DNA from: Alistipes sp.
GTDB taxonomy: Bacteria > Bacteroidota > Bacteroidia > Bacteroidales > Rikenellaceae
Assembly: GCA_017451685.1 (NCBI GenBank)
Contig: JAFTNV010000017.1
Location: forward strand, 1 to 64,000
DNA length: 64,000 nt
Direction: 5' to 3'
A program made the position numbers and the translations under genes. The notes under the pieces were generated by a model. That model did not search any database and was not told where the DNA came from. It was given only the letters and a program-made list of their open reading frames with translations. Below, piece by piece: positions 1 through 7,726 of the stretch (positions within the stretch are counted from its first letter, which is position 1; every line of letters begins with the position of its first letter).

Positions 1-180
1 GCCACGAACCATCTGATTAGCCTTACGAGGATCCACGCCCAAACGGACGTCAATGTCTACCGAGGCATCAAATTTCGTAAAGGTAATTTCCTTCAGAAGA
101 GCTGCAGCCTCAGAAAGCTTGTACGCCTTGTCCTCGACTTTAGCGTAGGCAATCTTTTGATTTTTTGTCAACTTACTCAT
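1..180 (-). CDS. rplA: 50S ribosomal protein L1, N-terminal part (cut by window edge)
   Basis: Only the first 60 codons are in the window, read from an ATG at 180-178. The translation starts [20 protein letters not shown] and includes the L1-type stretch [20 protein letters not shown], which belongs to the rRNA-binding domain. L1 binds 23S rRNA at the L1 stalk and in many bacteria represses its own operon. It lies 14 bases downstream of rplK in the universal rplK-rplA order. The rest of the gene lies beyond the left edge. Confidence 0.95.
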   Translation of the reverse strand, partial: MSKLTKNQKIAYAKVEDKAYKLSEAAALLKEITFTKFDASVDIDVRLGVDPRKANQMVRG

Positions 181-194
181 TCTCGTAATTTTCG

Positions 195-635
195 TTACTC
201 GTTAGGAAATTCACCAACTACGTTGATACCCATACTGCGAGCAGTACCGGCGACCATACGCATAGCAGCCTCAATTGTGAAGCAGTTCATATCGGGCATC
301 TTACCCTCAGCAATCTCCTTAACCTGGTCCCATGTTACCTGGCCTACCTTCTGACGGTTAGGCTGAGCCGAACCGGTCTGGATCTTAGCTGCTTCCTTGA
401 GCTGAATGGCTACCGGTGGCTGTTTAACTACAAAGTCAAACGACTTATCGCTGTAAACAGTGATGATGACCGGAAGAACCTTACCCGCCTTATCCTGCGT
501 ACGTGCATTGAACTGCTTGCAGAAGTCCATGATGTTGACTCCCTTTGAACCCAATGCAGGACCTACTGGAGGTGAGGGGTTTGCGGCACCACCTTTAATC
601 TGCAATTTAATAAATGCAGCAACCTCTTTTGCCAT
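195..635 (-). CDS. rplK: 50S ribosomal protein L11
   Basis: 146 residues, the normal length for L11. The N-terminal domain carries the glycine/proline-rich segment [20 protein letters not shown], which contacts release factors and the GTPase-associated centre. The C-terminal half (about residues 75-146) is the rRNA-binding domain. L11 is needed for stringent-factor activation and is methylated by PrmA, whose gene is also in this window (31785-32630). It sits between nusG (16 bases upstream) and rplA (14 bases downstream) and is very probably cotranscribed with them. Confidence 0.97.
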   Translation of the reverse strand: MAKEVAAFIKLQIKGGAANPSPPVGPALGSKGVNIMDFCKQFNARTQDKAGKVLPVIITVYSDKSFDFVVKQPPVAIQLKEAAKIQTGSAQPNRQKVGQVTWDQVKEIAEGKMPDMNCFTIEAAMRMVAGTARSMGINVVGEFPNE

Positions 636-651
636 AATTTTCCTTGGTTAA

Positions 652-1212
652 TTATTCTTTTTCAACTTGTGTAAAGCTCAGCTCCATAGGAGCCTTGCGG
701 CCAAAAATCTTCACACTCACGGTGAGCTTACGGTGTTCGTTGTCGACACTCTCAATGGTACCTTGGAAGCTTGAGAATGGGCCGTCTGTAACCTTGACGG
801 TCTCGCCGACGAAGAACGGAACCTCGTTCTCCTCGTCCTTCTGGCTCAGCTCATCGACAAGGCCGAGAATACGACTTACCTCATGTGGACGTAGAGGTGT
901 CGGATTCATCTTGCGACTGTCTTCCTTGGTGTCACCCAAGAAGCCAAGCACATTAGGTATGTTGCGAATGATAATTGGTATTTGACCTACGAAGGCGGCC
1001 TCAATCAGGACATAGCCCGGATACGAAACCTTCTCCTTAGATACTTTCTTTCCGTTACGAATTGTATAGACCTTCTCCGTTGGAATAAGCACCTGAGATA
1101 TATAATCCTCAAGGTGGCTATGACGAATCTCGGCCTCGATGTACTCCTTGACCTTCTTCTCCTTGCCACCAATCGCGCGGACTACATACCACTCCTTAGA
1201 AATCTCTCCCAT
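652..1212 (-). CDS. nusG: Transcription termination/antitermination factor NusG
   Basis: 186 residues, the usual NusG length. The N-terminal NGN domain opens with WYVVRAIGGKEKKVKEYIE and the C-terminal KOW domain contains FFVGETVKVTDGPFSSFQG. NusG binds the RNA polymerase clamp, raises elongation rate and couples transcription to Rho or to ribosomes. The gene follows secE by 19 bases and precedes rplK by 16, the conserved secE-nusG-rplKA arrangement. Confidence 0.97.
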   Translation of the reverse strand: MGEISKEWYVVRAIGGKEKKVKEYIEAEIRHSHLEDYISQVLIPTEKVYTIRNGKKVSKEKVSYPGYVLIEAAFVGQIPIIIRNIPNVLGFLGDTKEDSRKMNPTPLRPHEVSRILGLVDELSQKDEENEVPFFVGETVKVTDGPFSSFQGTIESVDNEHRKLTVSVKIFGRKAPMELSFTQVEKE

Positions 1213-1231
1213 AGCCTTCAGCCAATGCTTA

Positions 1232-1417
1232 TTATCCCAACAAAGAGTATATGCCGTTCATCATGGTCTCGAATACGAGATCCATGGCCAATACTACTAA
1301 CGAGAAGATAACCGAGGCAACCAATACAACCTTCGTAGAGCCTGTAAGCTGCTCGAACGAAGGCCACGTCACCTTGTGAACCAACTCGTTGTACGAATTC
1401 TTAAAATACTGAAACAT
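1232..1417 (-). CDS. secE: Preprotein translocase subunit SecE
   Basis: 61 residues, the short single-membrane-span form of SecE. An amphipathic N-terminal part (FKNSYNELVHKVTWPSFEQL) carries the conserved VTWPS motif and is followed by one hydrophobic helix at about residues 29-50. SecE clamps SecY in the inner-membrane translocon. It lies between tRNA-Trp and nusG, where secE is commonly found. Confidence 0.95.
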   Translation of the reverse strand: MFQYFKNSYNELVHKVTWPSFEQLTGSTKVVLVASVIFSLVVLAMDLVFETMMNGIYSLLG

Positions 1418-1438
1418 AATAGTCTACTTTTTAATTAG

Positions 1439-1509
1439 CAGGAGCAGAGAGATTCGAACTCCCATCAACGGTTTTGGAGACCGCTATTCTACCCTTGAAC
1501 TATGCTCCT
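1439..1509 (-). tRNA. tRNA-Trp (CCA anticodon)
   Basis: Read on the minus strand the segment folds as a cloverleaf. The acceptor stem AGGAGCA pairs with TGCTCCT and is followed by discriminator G. The T loop has the GTTCGAATC consensus and the anticodon loop contains CCA. The 3' CCA tail is not encoded. It lies between tuf and secE, a common position for the tRNA-Trp gene. Confidence 0.95.
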
Positions 1510-1515
1510 AAGTAA

Positions 1516-1536
1516 GAGGCAGGCATTACCTGCCTC
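1516..1536. other. Hairpin between tuf and tRNA-Trp
   Basis: GAGGCAGG and CCTGCCTC form a perfect 8-bp stem with a 5-base loop, 24 bases after the tuf stop and 7 bases before the tRNA. No strong U-run follows in the direction of transcription, so it could be a weak terminator or an RNA-processing signal that separates tuf mRNA from tRNA-Trp. Confidence 0.6.
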
Positions 1537-1559
1537 TTTGGATATTCTGTGGTGATTGA

Positions 1560-2747
1560 TTACTCAAGAACCTTCAATACCTGACCTGCACCTACCGTAC
1601 GGCCACCCTCACGGATTGCGAAACGGAGACCCTCGTTCAAAGCTACGGGGTAGATCAAAGTAACGGTGATAGTAACGTGGTCACCGGGCATAACCATGTC
1701 AACGCCCTCGGGGAGAGATACCTCACCAGTTACGTCCATAGTACGGAGGTAGAACTGGGGACGGTACTTGTTGTGGAAAGGTGTGTGACGGCCACCCTCC
1801 TCCTTCTTCAAGATATACACCTCAGCGGTGAACTTGGTGTGGGGAGTGATTGAACCGGGCTTAGCAACAACCATACCACGCTTTACCTCCTTCTTGTCGA
1901 TACCACGCATCAAGAGACCTACGTTATCACCAGCCTCACCCTCATCGAGGAGCTTGCGGAACATCTCAACGCCAGTACATGTAGAAGTACGGATCTTCTC
2001 ATCCAAACCGATGATCTCAACAGGGTCACCTACGTGGATGATACCAGTCTCGATACGACCAGTTACAACGGTACCACGGCCAGTGATTGAGAATACGTCC
2101 TCAACAGGCATCAAGAAAGGCTTCTCGTTGTCACGGGGAGGAATCTGGATGTAGTTATCAACATTCTCCATGAGCTCGAGAACCTTCTGCTCCCACTGGG
2201 GCTCGCCGTTCAAGCCACCAAGAGCCGAACCACGGATAACGGGTGCGTTATCGCCGTCGAAGTCATACTTAGAAAGAAGGTCACGAACCTCCATCTCAAC
2301 GAGGTCAAGCATCTCGGGATCGTCAACCATATCGCACTTGTTCAAGAAAACAACGATGCGGGGAACGTTCACCTGCTTAGCCAAAAGTACGTGCTCGTTA
2401 GTCTGGGGCATAGGACCATCCGTAGCAGCAACTACGAGGATAGCACCGTCCATCTGAGCAGCACCAGTTACCATGTTCTTAACGTAGTCGGCGTGACCGG
2501 GGCAGTCTACGTGAGCGTAGTGACGACCTGCAGTCTGGTACTCTACGTGTGAAGTGTTGATGGTGATACCACGCTCCTTCTCCTCGGGTGCGTTGTCAAT
2601 AGAGTCGAATGAACGAACCTCAGAGAAACCTGCCTTACCAAGAACAGTAGTGATAGCCGCAGTAAGAGTAGTCTTACCGTGGTCAACGTGTCCGATCGTA
2701 CCGATGTTTACGTGCGGTTTCGAACGATCAAATTTTTCTTTTGCCAT
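1560..2747 (-). CDS. tuf: Elongation factor Tu
   Basis: 395 residues, full length. The GTPase motifs are all present: GHVDHGKT at residues 19-26, DCPGH (switch II) and NKCD. They are followed by the two beta-barrel domains and the conserved C-terminal [11 protein letters not shown]-Tu delivers aminoacyl-tRNA to the ribosome. The gene lies downstream of three tRNA genes, as in many bacteria. Between tRNA-Gly and tuf there is also a TTG, 20 bases, TAACTTTA match on the minus strand that could act as a second promoter; this is weak evidence. Confidence 0.98.
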   Translation of the reverse strand: MAKEKFDRSKPHVNIGTIGHVDHGKTTLTAAITTVLGKAGFSEVRSFDSIDNAPEEKERGITINTSHVEYQTAGRHYAHVDCPGHADYVKNMVTGAAQMDGAILVVAATDGPMPQTNEHVLLAKQVNVPRIVVFLNKCDMVDDPEMLDLVEMEVRDLLSKYDFDGDNAPVIRGSALGGLNGEPQWEQKVLELMENVDNYIQIPPRDNEKPFLMPVEDVFSITGRGTVVTGRIETGIIHVGDPVEIIGLDEKIRTSTCTGVEMFRKLLDEGEAGDNVGLLMRGIDKKEVKRGMVVAKPGSITPHTKFTAEVYILKKEEGGRHTPFHNKYRPQFYLRTMDVTGEVSLPEGVDMVMPGDHVTITVTLIYPVALNEGLRFAIREGGRTVGAGQVLKVLE

Positions 2748-2863
2748 AGTACTATAAGTATTTAAGTTTTATAAAGTTACTTACTTTCTCTTTACATGTC
2801 AATCGCGTGACACCGACATCCACCCCTCATTTAGGAGCGACATCGCATCACACGCTGTTTGTG

Positions 2864-2936
2864 AGCGGAAGACGAGGCTCAAACTCGCGACCCATAGCTT
2901 GGAAGGCTATTGCTCTATCAACTGAGCTACTTCCGC
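2864..2936 (-). tRNA. tRNA-Gly (TCC anticodon)
   Basis: Minus-strand cloverleaf. The acceptor GCGGAAG pairs with CTTCCGC with discriminator T, the D arm reads AGCTCAGTTGATAGAGC, and the anticodon loop is CTTCCAA. It is the last of three tRNAs upstream of tuf. Confidence 0.95.
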
Positions 2937-3026
2937 AAAAATACACCGTTCGGAGGCTGCCCTTCCGCCCTTGCTTGACGCTTTCACATCTTACTCAGGC
3001 ACCTGCAACTCCAACCGGCGTCGTAG

Positions 3027-3109
3027 TGGGAAGAGATGGATTCGAACCACCGAAGGCGTGCGCCAGCAGATTTACAGTCTGCCCCATTTGGCCACTCTGG
3101 TATCTTCCC
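3027..3109 (-). tRNA. tRNA-Tyr (GTA anticodon)
   Basis: Minus-strand, 83 bases, with the long variable arm typical of tRNA-Tyr. The anticodon loop is CTGTAAA, the T arm has GGTTCGAATCC, and the acceptor GGGAAGA pairs with TCTTCCC. It is the middle gene of the Thr-Tyr-Gly-tuf transcription unit. Confidence 0.95.
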
Positions 3110-3153
3110 AATATTTTAAGGTCATCGGCAGAACTATCGCCCGCCCCTTTAAG

Positions 3154-3227
3154 AGCCGATGGAGGGATTCGAACCCCCGACCAGCTGATTACAAATCAGC
3201 TGCTCTGGCCAACTGAGCTACATCGGC
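3154..3227 (-). tRNA. tRNA-Thr (TGT anticodon)
   Basis: Minus-strand cloverleaf. The acceptor GCCGATG pairs with CATCGGC, the T arm reads GGGTTCGAATCCC, and the anticodon loop is TTTGTAA. It is the first gene after the promoter at 3246-3276. The order Thr-Tyr-Gly-tuf matches the E. coli tyrU-glyT-thrT-tufB neighbourhood in general form. Confidence 0.95.
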
Positions 3228-3245
3228 ATTGACCTTATCGAGTTG

Positions 3246-3276
3246 CAAAGGTACGAACAATTTTCATATTTCCAAA
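3246..3276 (-). promoter_or_regulatory. Promoter of the tRNA-tuf operon
   Basis: On the minus strand, TTTG (3276-3273), 19 bases and TACCTTTG (3253-3246) match the Bacteroidetes primary-sigma consensus TTTG, 19-21 bases, TANNTTTG exactly. The start site would fall near 3240, about 13 bases before tRNA-Thr. Confidence 0.8.
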
Positions 3277-3520
3277 TTTTTCGGAAACTTTTTTGTAAAA
3301 AAGTGTTTCGTCCCTGCCTCCTACTTTCAAAGAACTATCCGCCAGTGGTTTTCAAAACACTAAACGGAAAATCGAGTGCAAATATACAACTTATTTTTTA
3401 ATCGAGAAACACTACGCCTATTTTTTTTACTTTGCCGCTTGTTTTTTTATGTTTACCCTTCGTCGCGTGGCTATACCTATATTATATATATACATACGTT
3501 GCTCAAAATGTGGGCTGCGA
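3277..3520. other. Divergent intergenic region between tRNA operon and BACON gene
   Basis: No gene is supported here. It is AT-rich. A second minus-strand TATATTTG element at 3386-3379, with only a poor -33 partner, may be an upstream promoter for the tRNA operon. An imperfect AT-rich palindrome (GGAAAC and GTTTC arms around T6-GT-A6) lies at about 3281-3309, between the two possible start sites. A TTACTTTG element at 3427-3434 faces the plus strand. Confidence 0.4.
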
Positions 3521-3551
3521 TTGTAAAAGAGATAAAAAATTAATACCTTTG
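3521..3551 (+). promoter_or_regulatory. Promoter of the BACON lipoprotein gene
   Basis: TTG at 3521-3523, 20 bases, then TACCTTTG at 3544-3551. Predicted transcription start near 3557, 25 bases before the ATG at 3582. The match supports the ATG at 3582 over any earlier start. Confidence 0.7.
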
Positions 3552-3581
3552 CACCACGTACAACACACACAACTATTCGAC

Positions 3582-5108
3582 ATGAGACACCTAATCTACA
3601 TCGTAGCCCTCGCTATGGCAACCACCTTCGCGGCATGCGAGAGTAACACCACGGACGATAACACGAACAACGTGGCGAGCATCACCCTCACATCGAACCA
3701 CGAGATAAACATCTCGATGAGTGGTGGCGCGGCAACCATCACCTACACCACTACGGGGGATGTTGCTCCCGAAGCACTCGATATCACCACCACGGCCACA
3801 TGGCTCGAGGTCACCGATGCCACGACGCTCGGTGAGATTATCGTCGAGGCGGCAACAAACCCGACGGGGGGCACGCGCATGGCTGCCGTGACGATAACCT
3901 TCAACGAGCAGGTCGAGACCGTCATCATCAATCAGTCGGGCACACCCGACGAGGCTGTCATCACACCCACATCGCCCGCGACGGTGGATATAGATGCCGC
4001 AGGACAGAGCGTAGCCATCACCTACACGCTGCAACACGCTACGGACGAGGGCCAGACCTACGCCAAGTTCGATGCCGGATGGATATACCGCGTTGACACC
4101 TCCGCAGACGGTGTCGTCACGCTCCACATCGCGACGAACGACAGCCAGAAGAGCCGCAGCGCAACTATCGAGATAGGCTACGAGCGCTCGTCGTTCAATG
4201 TCGAGCTCACACAATCGGGTGCGGGCGACCGCAGCTTTAAGGCCAACTACCTCACGGGCTACTACTACGGTGAAGCATACGCCTCGGGTGCGGGCAACTA
4301 CTACCTCATATTCTCGGATCGCGGTCTTTCCGACGACGACAAGTGCACCATACCCTATGGCACGTACTACCGCATCGACGCCTATGGCCCCGTCTTCACC
4401 GACGAGGCGAGCGCTATAACCCTTCCCGAGGGCGATTACACGTTTGAGGCCGAGCCCACATATAGTACATGGACCTTCGTGACAGACTATACCGACTTCT
4501 TTGTCAACAGCCCCAGTGGCAAGTACGAAGAGAAGCATGCCGTGGAGAGTGGCACGATGCGTGTTCGCCACGACAGCATAACACTCGAGCTCGTCATCGA
4601 GAGCAAGAGGCATAACATAACATATACGGGCGATACGGAGATGATAGACCTGCGTGGCGATGCCAACGTACTCTCGACCCTCGACGACGACTACGCCCTC
4701 GACCTGTCGCACCACTCGATGATATATGCCTGTCAGGGTGACTGGTACGACTTTGGCTATATGAACTGGGTGTTCCAGATTAAGCCCGAGAATGGCGTTG
4801 GCGACTGCTTGCAGATAGACATCATCACCGAGCATAGCGACGAGGCGGGCGGCTTCGCAGGCACATATACTGCCTCTGATGTGCGTGCCACGAATGCCTT
4901 CATGTTGGGCTGGGTATATGGCGGATATATGGAGTGCAGCTGGTTCTATACGGCCAACCAGAGCGAGATGGCGCCATTGCGCGGTGGCACGGTGACGGTC
5001 GCGCATAACGACGACGGCACCTACACCGTAGACATCGATGTCACGGACGACATCCGCAACCGCATCCATGGCACGTGGACAGGCGTAGGTATAGAACAGG
5101 AGAAATAG
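3582..5108 (+). CDS. BACON-domain surface or periplasmic lipoprotein
   Basis: 508 residues from the ATG at 3582. A longer reading from 3432 starts upstream of the promoter and is not credible. The signal peptide ends in a lipobox, TTFAAC, with Cys19 as the lipidated residue, followed by an acidic/Asn-rich linker. Two tandem BACON-type domains (about residues 32-118 and 124-210) end in the hallmark INQSG and LTQSG strands. BACON domains in Bacteroidales are usually linked to carbohydrate-active or surface proteins. The C-terminal 300 residues are beta-rich with many aromatics and are not recognised. No SusC/SusD pair is adjacent, so a substrate cannot be named. Confidence 0.8.
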   Translation: MRHLIYIVALAMATTFAACESNTTDDNTNNVASITLTSNHEINISMSGGAATITYTTTGDVAPEALDITTTATWLEVTDATTLGEIIVEAATNPTGGTRMAAVTITFNEQVETVIINQSGTPDEAVITPTSPATVDIDAAGQSVAITYTLQHATDEGQTYAKFDAGWIYRVDTSADGVVTLHIATNDSQKSRSATIEIGYERSSFNVELTQSGAGDRSFKANYLTGYYYGEAYASGAGNYYLIFSDRGLSDDDKCTIPYGTYYRIDAYGPVFTDEASAITLPEGDYTFEAEPTYSTWTFVTDYTDFFVNSPSGKYEEKHAVESGTMRVRHDSITLELVIESKRHNITYTGDTEMIDLRGDANVLSTLDDDYALDLSHHSMIYACQGDWYDFGYMNWVFQIKPENGVGDCLQIDIITEHSDEAGGFAGTYTASDVRATNAFMLGWVYGGYMECSWFYTANQSEMAPLRGGTVTVAHNDDGTYTVDIDVTDDIRNRIHGTWTGVGIEQEK

Positions 5109-5150
5109 CCGATGTCTATCGCGCGATAAGAAATAATAATACAAATTTAT

Positions 5151-5184
5151 GGGGCTTAAATTTGGCATATCCGCCATAAGCCCC
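5151..5184 (+). terminator. Hairpin at end of BACON gene, overlapping the next promoter
   Basis: GGGGCTTA (5151-5158) pairs with TAAGCCCC (5177-5184), with an inner TGGC/GCCA stem (5163-5166 and 5173-5176) and a 4-base bulge. It may end the BACON transcript, but no U-run follows. It also spans the -33 element and abuts the -7 element of the promoter at 5161-5192, so it could instead be an operator. Confidence 0.5.
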
Positions 5185-5192
5185 TATATTTG
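5161..5192 (+). promoter_or_regulatory. Promoter of the FKBP/SlyD-like gene
   Basis: TTTG at 5161-5164, 20 bases, TATATTTG at 5185-5192: an exact match to the Bacteroidetes consensus. Predicted leader of about 50 bases before the ATG at 5247. Confidence 0.8.
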
Positions 5193-5246
5193 CACTCGCA
5201 TTATAAGGAGTATTAACCGAATAACTAACATAAAACACAGATTACT

Positions 5247-5801
5247 ATGAAGGTAGAGATGAATAAGATGATCGCCGTAGACTATAAGCTCACGGTAGAT
5301 GGTGCTATTGCCGACCAGTCGCAGCCCGGTCAGCCCCTGGAGTTTATCGCAGGCATGGGCATGTTGTTGCCTAAGTTCGAGGAGGCTATCATGGGTAAGG
5401 AGCCCGGCGAGAGCGTGTCGTTCACGCTTGAGGCTAAGGATGGCTATGGTGAGGTTATCGCCGAGGCTATCGTTGAGTTGCCCAAGACCGTGTTTATGAT
5501 GGACGGCAAGGTTGCTGAGGACATCCTCTTTGTTGGCAGCCAGATACCTATGTCGACGGCCGATGGTCAGCACATGATGGGCATCGTCAAGGAGGTTAAG
5601 GATGAGAGCGTCATGATGGATTTCAACCACCCCATGGCCGGTAAGACCTTGAACTTCGACGTTACGGTTGTATCGGTACGCGACACCGAGCCCGAGGACC
5701 TCGCCAAGTTTATGGGCGGTGGTTGCAGCTGTGGTGACTGCGGTGGCGGTTGTGGCGACCACGAGTGTGGCGAGGGCTGCGACTGCGGTGGCTGCAACTA
5801 A
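5247..5801 (+). CDS. slyD: SlyD-like FKBP-type peptidyl-prolyl isomerase with Cys-rich tail
   Basis: 184 residues, no signal peptide, so cytoplasmic. The FKBP core starts VDYKLTVDG and has the SlyD insert-in-flap (IF) arrangement: LEFIAGMGMLLPKFEEAIMG, then the chaperone insert with VELPKTVFM, then the second half of the FKBP fold. Such proteins isomerise X-Pro bonds, act as chaperones and bind metals through the tail. Here the last 26 residues hold eight Cys and one His in CXC and CXXC spacing; the E. coli SlyD tail is richer in His. Metal binding is inferred from this tail. It has its own promoter and a strong terminator, so it is probably monocistronic. Confidence 0.88.
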   Translation: MKVEMNKMIAVDYKLTVDGAIADQSQPGQPLEFIAGMGMLLPKFEEAIMGKEPGESVSFTLEAKDGYGEVIAEAIVELPKTVFMMDGKVAEDILFVGSQIPMSTADGQHMMGIVKEVKDESVMMDFNHPMAGKTLNFDVTVVSVRDTEPEDLAKFMGGGCSCGDCGGGCGDHECGEGCDCGGCN

Positions 5802-5820
5802 GCGATTGATTGCAATACAT

Positions 5821-5863
5821 ATAAAAACAGGGAAATCATTTAACGAGATTTCCCTGTTTTTAT
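5821..5863 (+). terminator. Intrinsic terminator after slyD-like gene
   Basis: A perfect 17-bp inverted repeat (5821-5837 and 5847-5863) with a 9-base loop. The core CAGGGAAATC pairs with GATTTCCCTG and is flanked by A- and T-runs, so it could terminate on both strands. Confidence 0.88.
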
Positions 5864-5968
5864 ATATGTCGCGAAATCACATAGTTAACATCATTATTAT
5901 GGCCCATACACAGCAAAACACCTCGACCATAGCAAACAACGAATGATGAAAATTTAATTTTTTATTCC

Positions 5969-5976
5969 TATATTTG
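5969..5976 (+). promoter_or_regulatory. -7 element upstream of the secreted-protein pair
   Basis: TATATTTG matches TANNTTTG exactly. A TTTG at -33 is not obvious; the region holds only T-rich sequence. The start site would be near 5982, giving a leader of about 85 bases before the ATG at 6066. Confidence 0.5.
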
Positions 5977-6000
5977 CATTACAATCAACAATAGCCTTAA

Positions 6001-6047
6001 TGAGGTTCGGACTACTTATTGATTGATCCATAATCAAGTGAACCTCA
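6001..6047 (+). promoter_or_regulatory. Structured 5' leader (nested inverted repeats)
   Basis: TGAGGTTC (6001-6008) pairs with GAACCTCA (6040-6047). Inside it TTGATT (6019-6024) pairs with AATCAA (6032-6037) around a 7-base loop. The structure lies wholly in the predicted 5' leader and ends 18 bases before the start codon. No known riboswitch class is recognised. It could be an RNA control element or a protein operator. Confidence 0.45.
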
Positions 6048-6065
6048 CCTAAACAACTTATAGTT

Positions 6066-6548
6066 ATGAAACTTTACCAGAAGATGATGTTGGCCATCGC
6101 AGCCATCCTATTCACCTCAACACTCGTATCGGCACAGAGCACCGTATACGTAATCCTCAGCGAAGTAACAAATACAGAGTGCCAAATTAGCATCAACGGA
6201 GAGCCCTGCTTCGAGATGTGCGGTAGCATCAAGAAGATATACGACTCAATACCTCCATATACTGTTAGCGATACGGTCGTTAAACACCCTTGCGTAACGA
6301 AGTGTACAATAAACGAGGAGGGCAAGGTTTTGTTTGCCGCAGATTTAGATTTTACTAATGTCGGCAATGGCGATGTATACAAGTATGCCGCCGAGACACA
6401 ACTCAACCTGGTAGACGGTGCAACCTACTACATCAAGATACTCCCCAAAATCTCAAATGACTTTGTTATAGAGGTAATCACCCAAAAGGAGGCCGAGAAG
6501 ATATTTAAGAAGAAGGGCGTTAAGTTCCTCCCCGAATACACGTTATAA
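6066..6548 (+). CDS. Exported protein of unknown function
   Basis: 160 residues. A clear signal peptide (MKLYQKMMLAIAAILFTSTL, cleavage probably after VSA) predicts export to the periplasm or beyond. The mature part is a small, probably beta-rich domain with four cysteines at INGEPCFEMCG and KHPCVTKC, suggesting two disulphides or a metal site. I do not recognise the family. It is 27 bases upstream of the MORN-repeat gene in the same direction, behind a structured leader, so the two are probably cotranscribed. Confidence 0.65.
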   Translation: MKLYQKMMLAIAAILFTSTLVSAQSTVYVILSEVTNTECQISINGEPCFEMCGSIKKIYDSIPPYTVSDTVVKHPCVTKCTINEEGKVLFAADLDFTNVGNGDVYKYAAETQLNLVDGATYYIKILPKISNDFVIEVITQKEAEKIFKKKGVKFLPEYTL

Positions 6549-6575
6549 CCCACAGGCATAGAATAGACACCGAAT

Positions 6576-7646
6576 ATGAGAAGATTGTTCTTATGTCTTA
6601 CCCTCACTATGCTATCTCTTGCTCCAAGCATAACAGCGCAGGAGTATAACGAGCTCTACCTCGTGCGTAAGCCCTTCGAGCAGTGTCACGAGAAGAGCAG
6701 TCGCGAGAGCTTCAAAGGGCAGATTCTGAAGGGTAAGCGCAACGGCATGGGCTACCTTGTATCGCGCAACGAGACCCTCTACGTTGGTGACTTTGCGAAC
6801 AATGCCATCAGTGGCTACGGCCTACAGATTGCTACCAACGGCATCAGCAATTGCGCAGATGCCCGCTACTACGTAGGAGGTTGGCAGGGAGGCCGAAAGA
6901 GCGGCTTTGGCGTATGCTACACAACAACAGGAGATATAATCTACGCGGGTAACTTTGCAAACGACAAGCCCACAGACAGCTACCCCTCTGCATCGAAGAG
7001 CACACGTCGCTTCGCCATCATTAACTTCTCGAAATACTCGTGCTACATAGGCGAAATCAAGGAGGGCGTTCCCGATGGTTTTGGCACGCTTGTTCTTGAC
7101 AACGGAGACCTATGGCAGGGCAGTTTCAAGAATGGACGACGTAGCGGCATAGGCCTCTACCTGTGCTATGATGGCGAGTGGGAGACGATTAACATCAAGG
7201 GTGAAGAGGCTACGATGGTAAGCTCCTCGGTGGAGTATCGCGCGATAGACGATGCACGCAAGGCAGCACTTCGCGCCTATCGCCAGTCTATACGCGAGGA
7301 GTTCAGCACATGGCTCGGTGAGATATCAACGCTGATGCTCGAATACCAAGCGATGTACAATGCTAAGTATGCGACAGCCAACGGTAGCACGGCGGACTCT
7401 ACCTCGGGTAATTACGACAGCGACGACACATCCTCGAGCAACAAATCCGAGGGCACGACATGTCCCGACTGCAATGGGTGCAAGTATGACAGCAAGGCCT
7501 ACACATACGCTGCGGGCTCGGCAGGAGGCGTGCGACAGCCCTACCACCATACGGGTGGCTCGGGATGTCCATATTGCAGCTCTACATCCGACCATTACCA
7601 CTACCCCTGTGCAGAGTGTATGGGCAAGGGTAAGGTATATTGGTAA
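6576..7646 (+). CDS. Exported MORN-repeat protein with C-terminal CXXC cluster
   Basis: 356 residues. The signal peptide ends near ITAQ (residues 19-22). Residues about 45-210 contain MORN-type repeats: GKRNGMGYLVSRNETLYVGD, YVGGWQGGRKSGFG, GEIKEGVPDGFGTL and WQGSFKNGRRSGIG. A helical segment (about 220-265) and a Ser/Asp-rich linker follow. The tail has Cys296-X2-Cys299-X2-Cys302, Cys331-X2-Cys334 and Cys345-X2-Cys348, the last within a DnaJ-like CAECMGKGK, with HYHY between. This looks like a zinc-binding module but on an exported protein, which is odd. Function unknown. It ends before a strong terminator. Confidence 0.75.
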   Translation: MRRLFLCLTLTMLSLAPSITAQEYNELYLVRKPFEQCHEKSSRESFKGQILKGKRNGMGYLVSRNETLYVGDFANNAISGYGLQIATNGISNCADARYYVGGWQGGRKSGFGVCYTTTGDIIYAGNFANDKPTDSYPSASKSTRRFAIINFSKYSCYIGEIKEGVPDGFGTLVLDNGDLWQGSFKNGRRSGIGLYLCYDGEWETINIKGEEATMVSSSVEYRAIDDARKAALRAYRQSIREEFSTWLGEISTLMLEYQAMYNAKYATANGSTADSTSGNYDSDDTSSSNKSEGTTCPDCNGCKYDSKAYTYAAGSAGGVRQPYHHTGGSGCPYCSSTSDHYHYPCAECMGKGKVYW

Positions 7647-7670
7647 TGGCGAGTCGAAACAACGTCTAAC

Positions 7671-7712
7671 AAAGTAATAGCGAGCAACCCGTGGGCTGCT
7701 CGCTATTACTTT
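7671..7712. terminator. Bidirectional terminator between convergent genes
   Basis: A perfect 16-bp inverted repeat (7671-7686 and 7697-7712; core TAGCGAGCA with TGCTCGCTA) with a 10-base loop, flanked by AAAG and CTTT. It lies between the MORN gene (plus) and the biotin-dependent carboxyltransferase gene (minus). Confidence 0.85.
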
Positions 7713-7726
7713 ATATGTCAATCAAG

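Noticed and set aside
3449..3526. Possible 25-codon leader peptide ahead of the BACON gene
   Set aside because: It lies upstream of the best promoter (3521-3551), has no ribosome-binding evidence and is rich in AT codons expected by chance.
3591..5177. 528-codon open frame on the minus strand over the BACON gene
   Set aside because: It is a shadow of GC-rich codon use in the plus-strand gene, has no family features, and the plus strand has a promoter, signal peptide and BACON domains.
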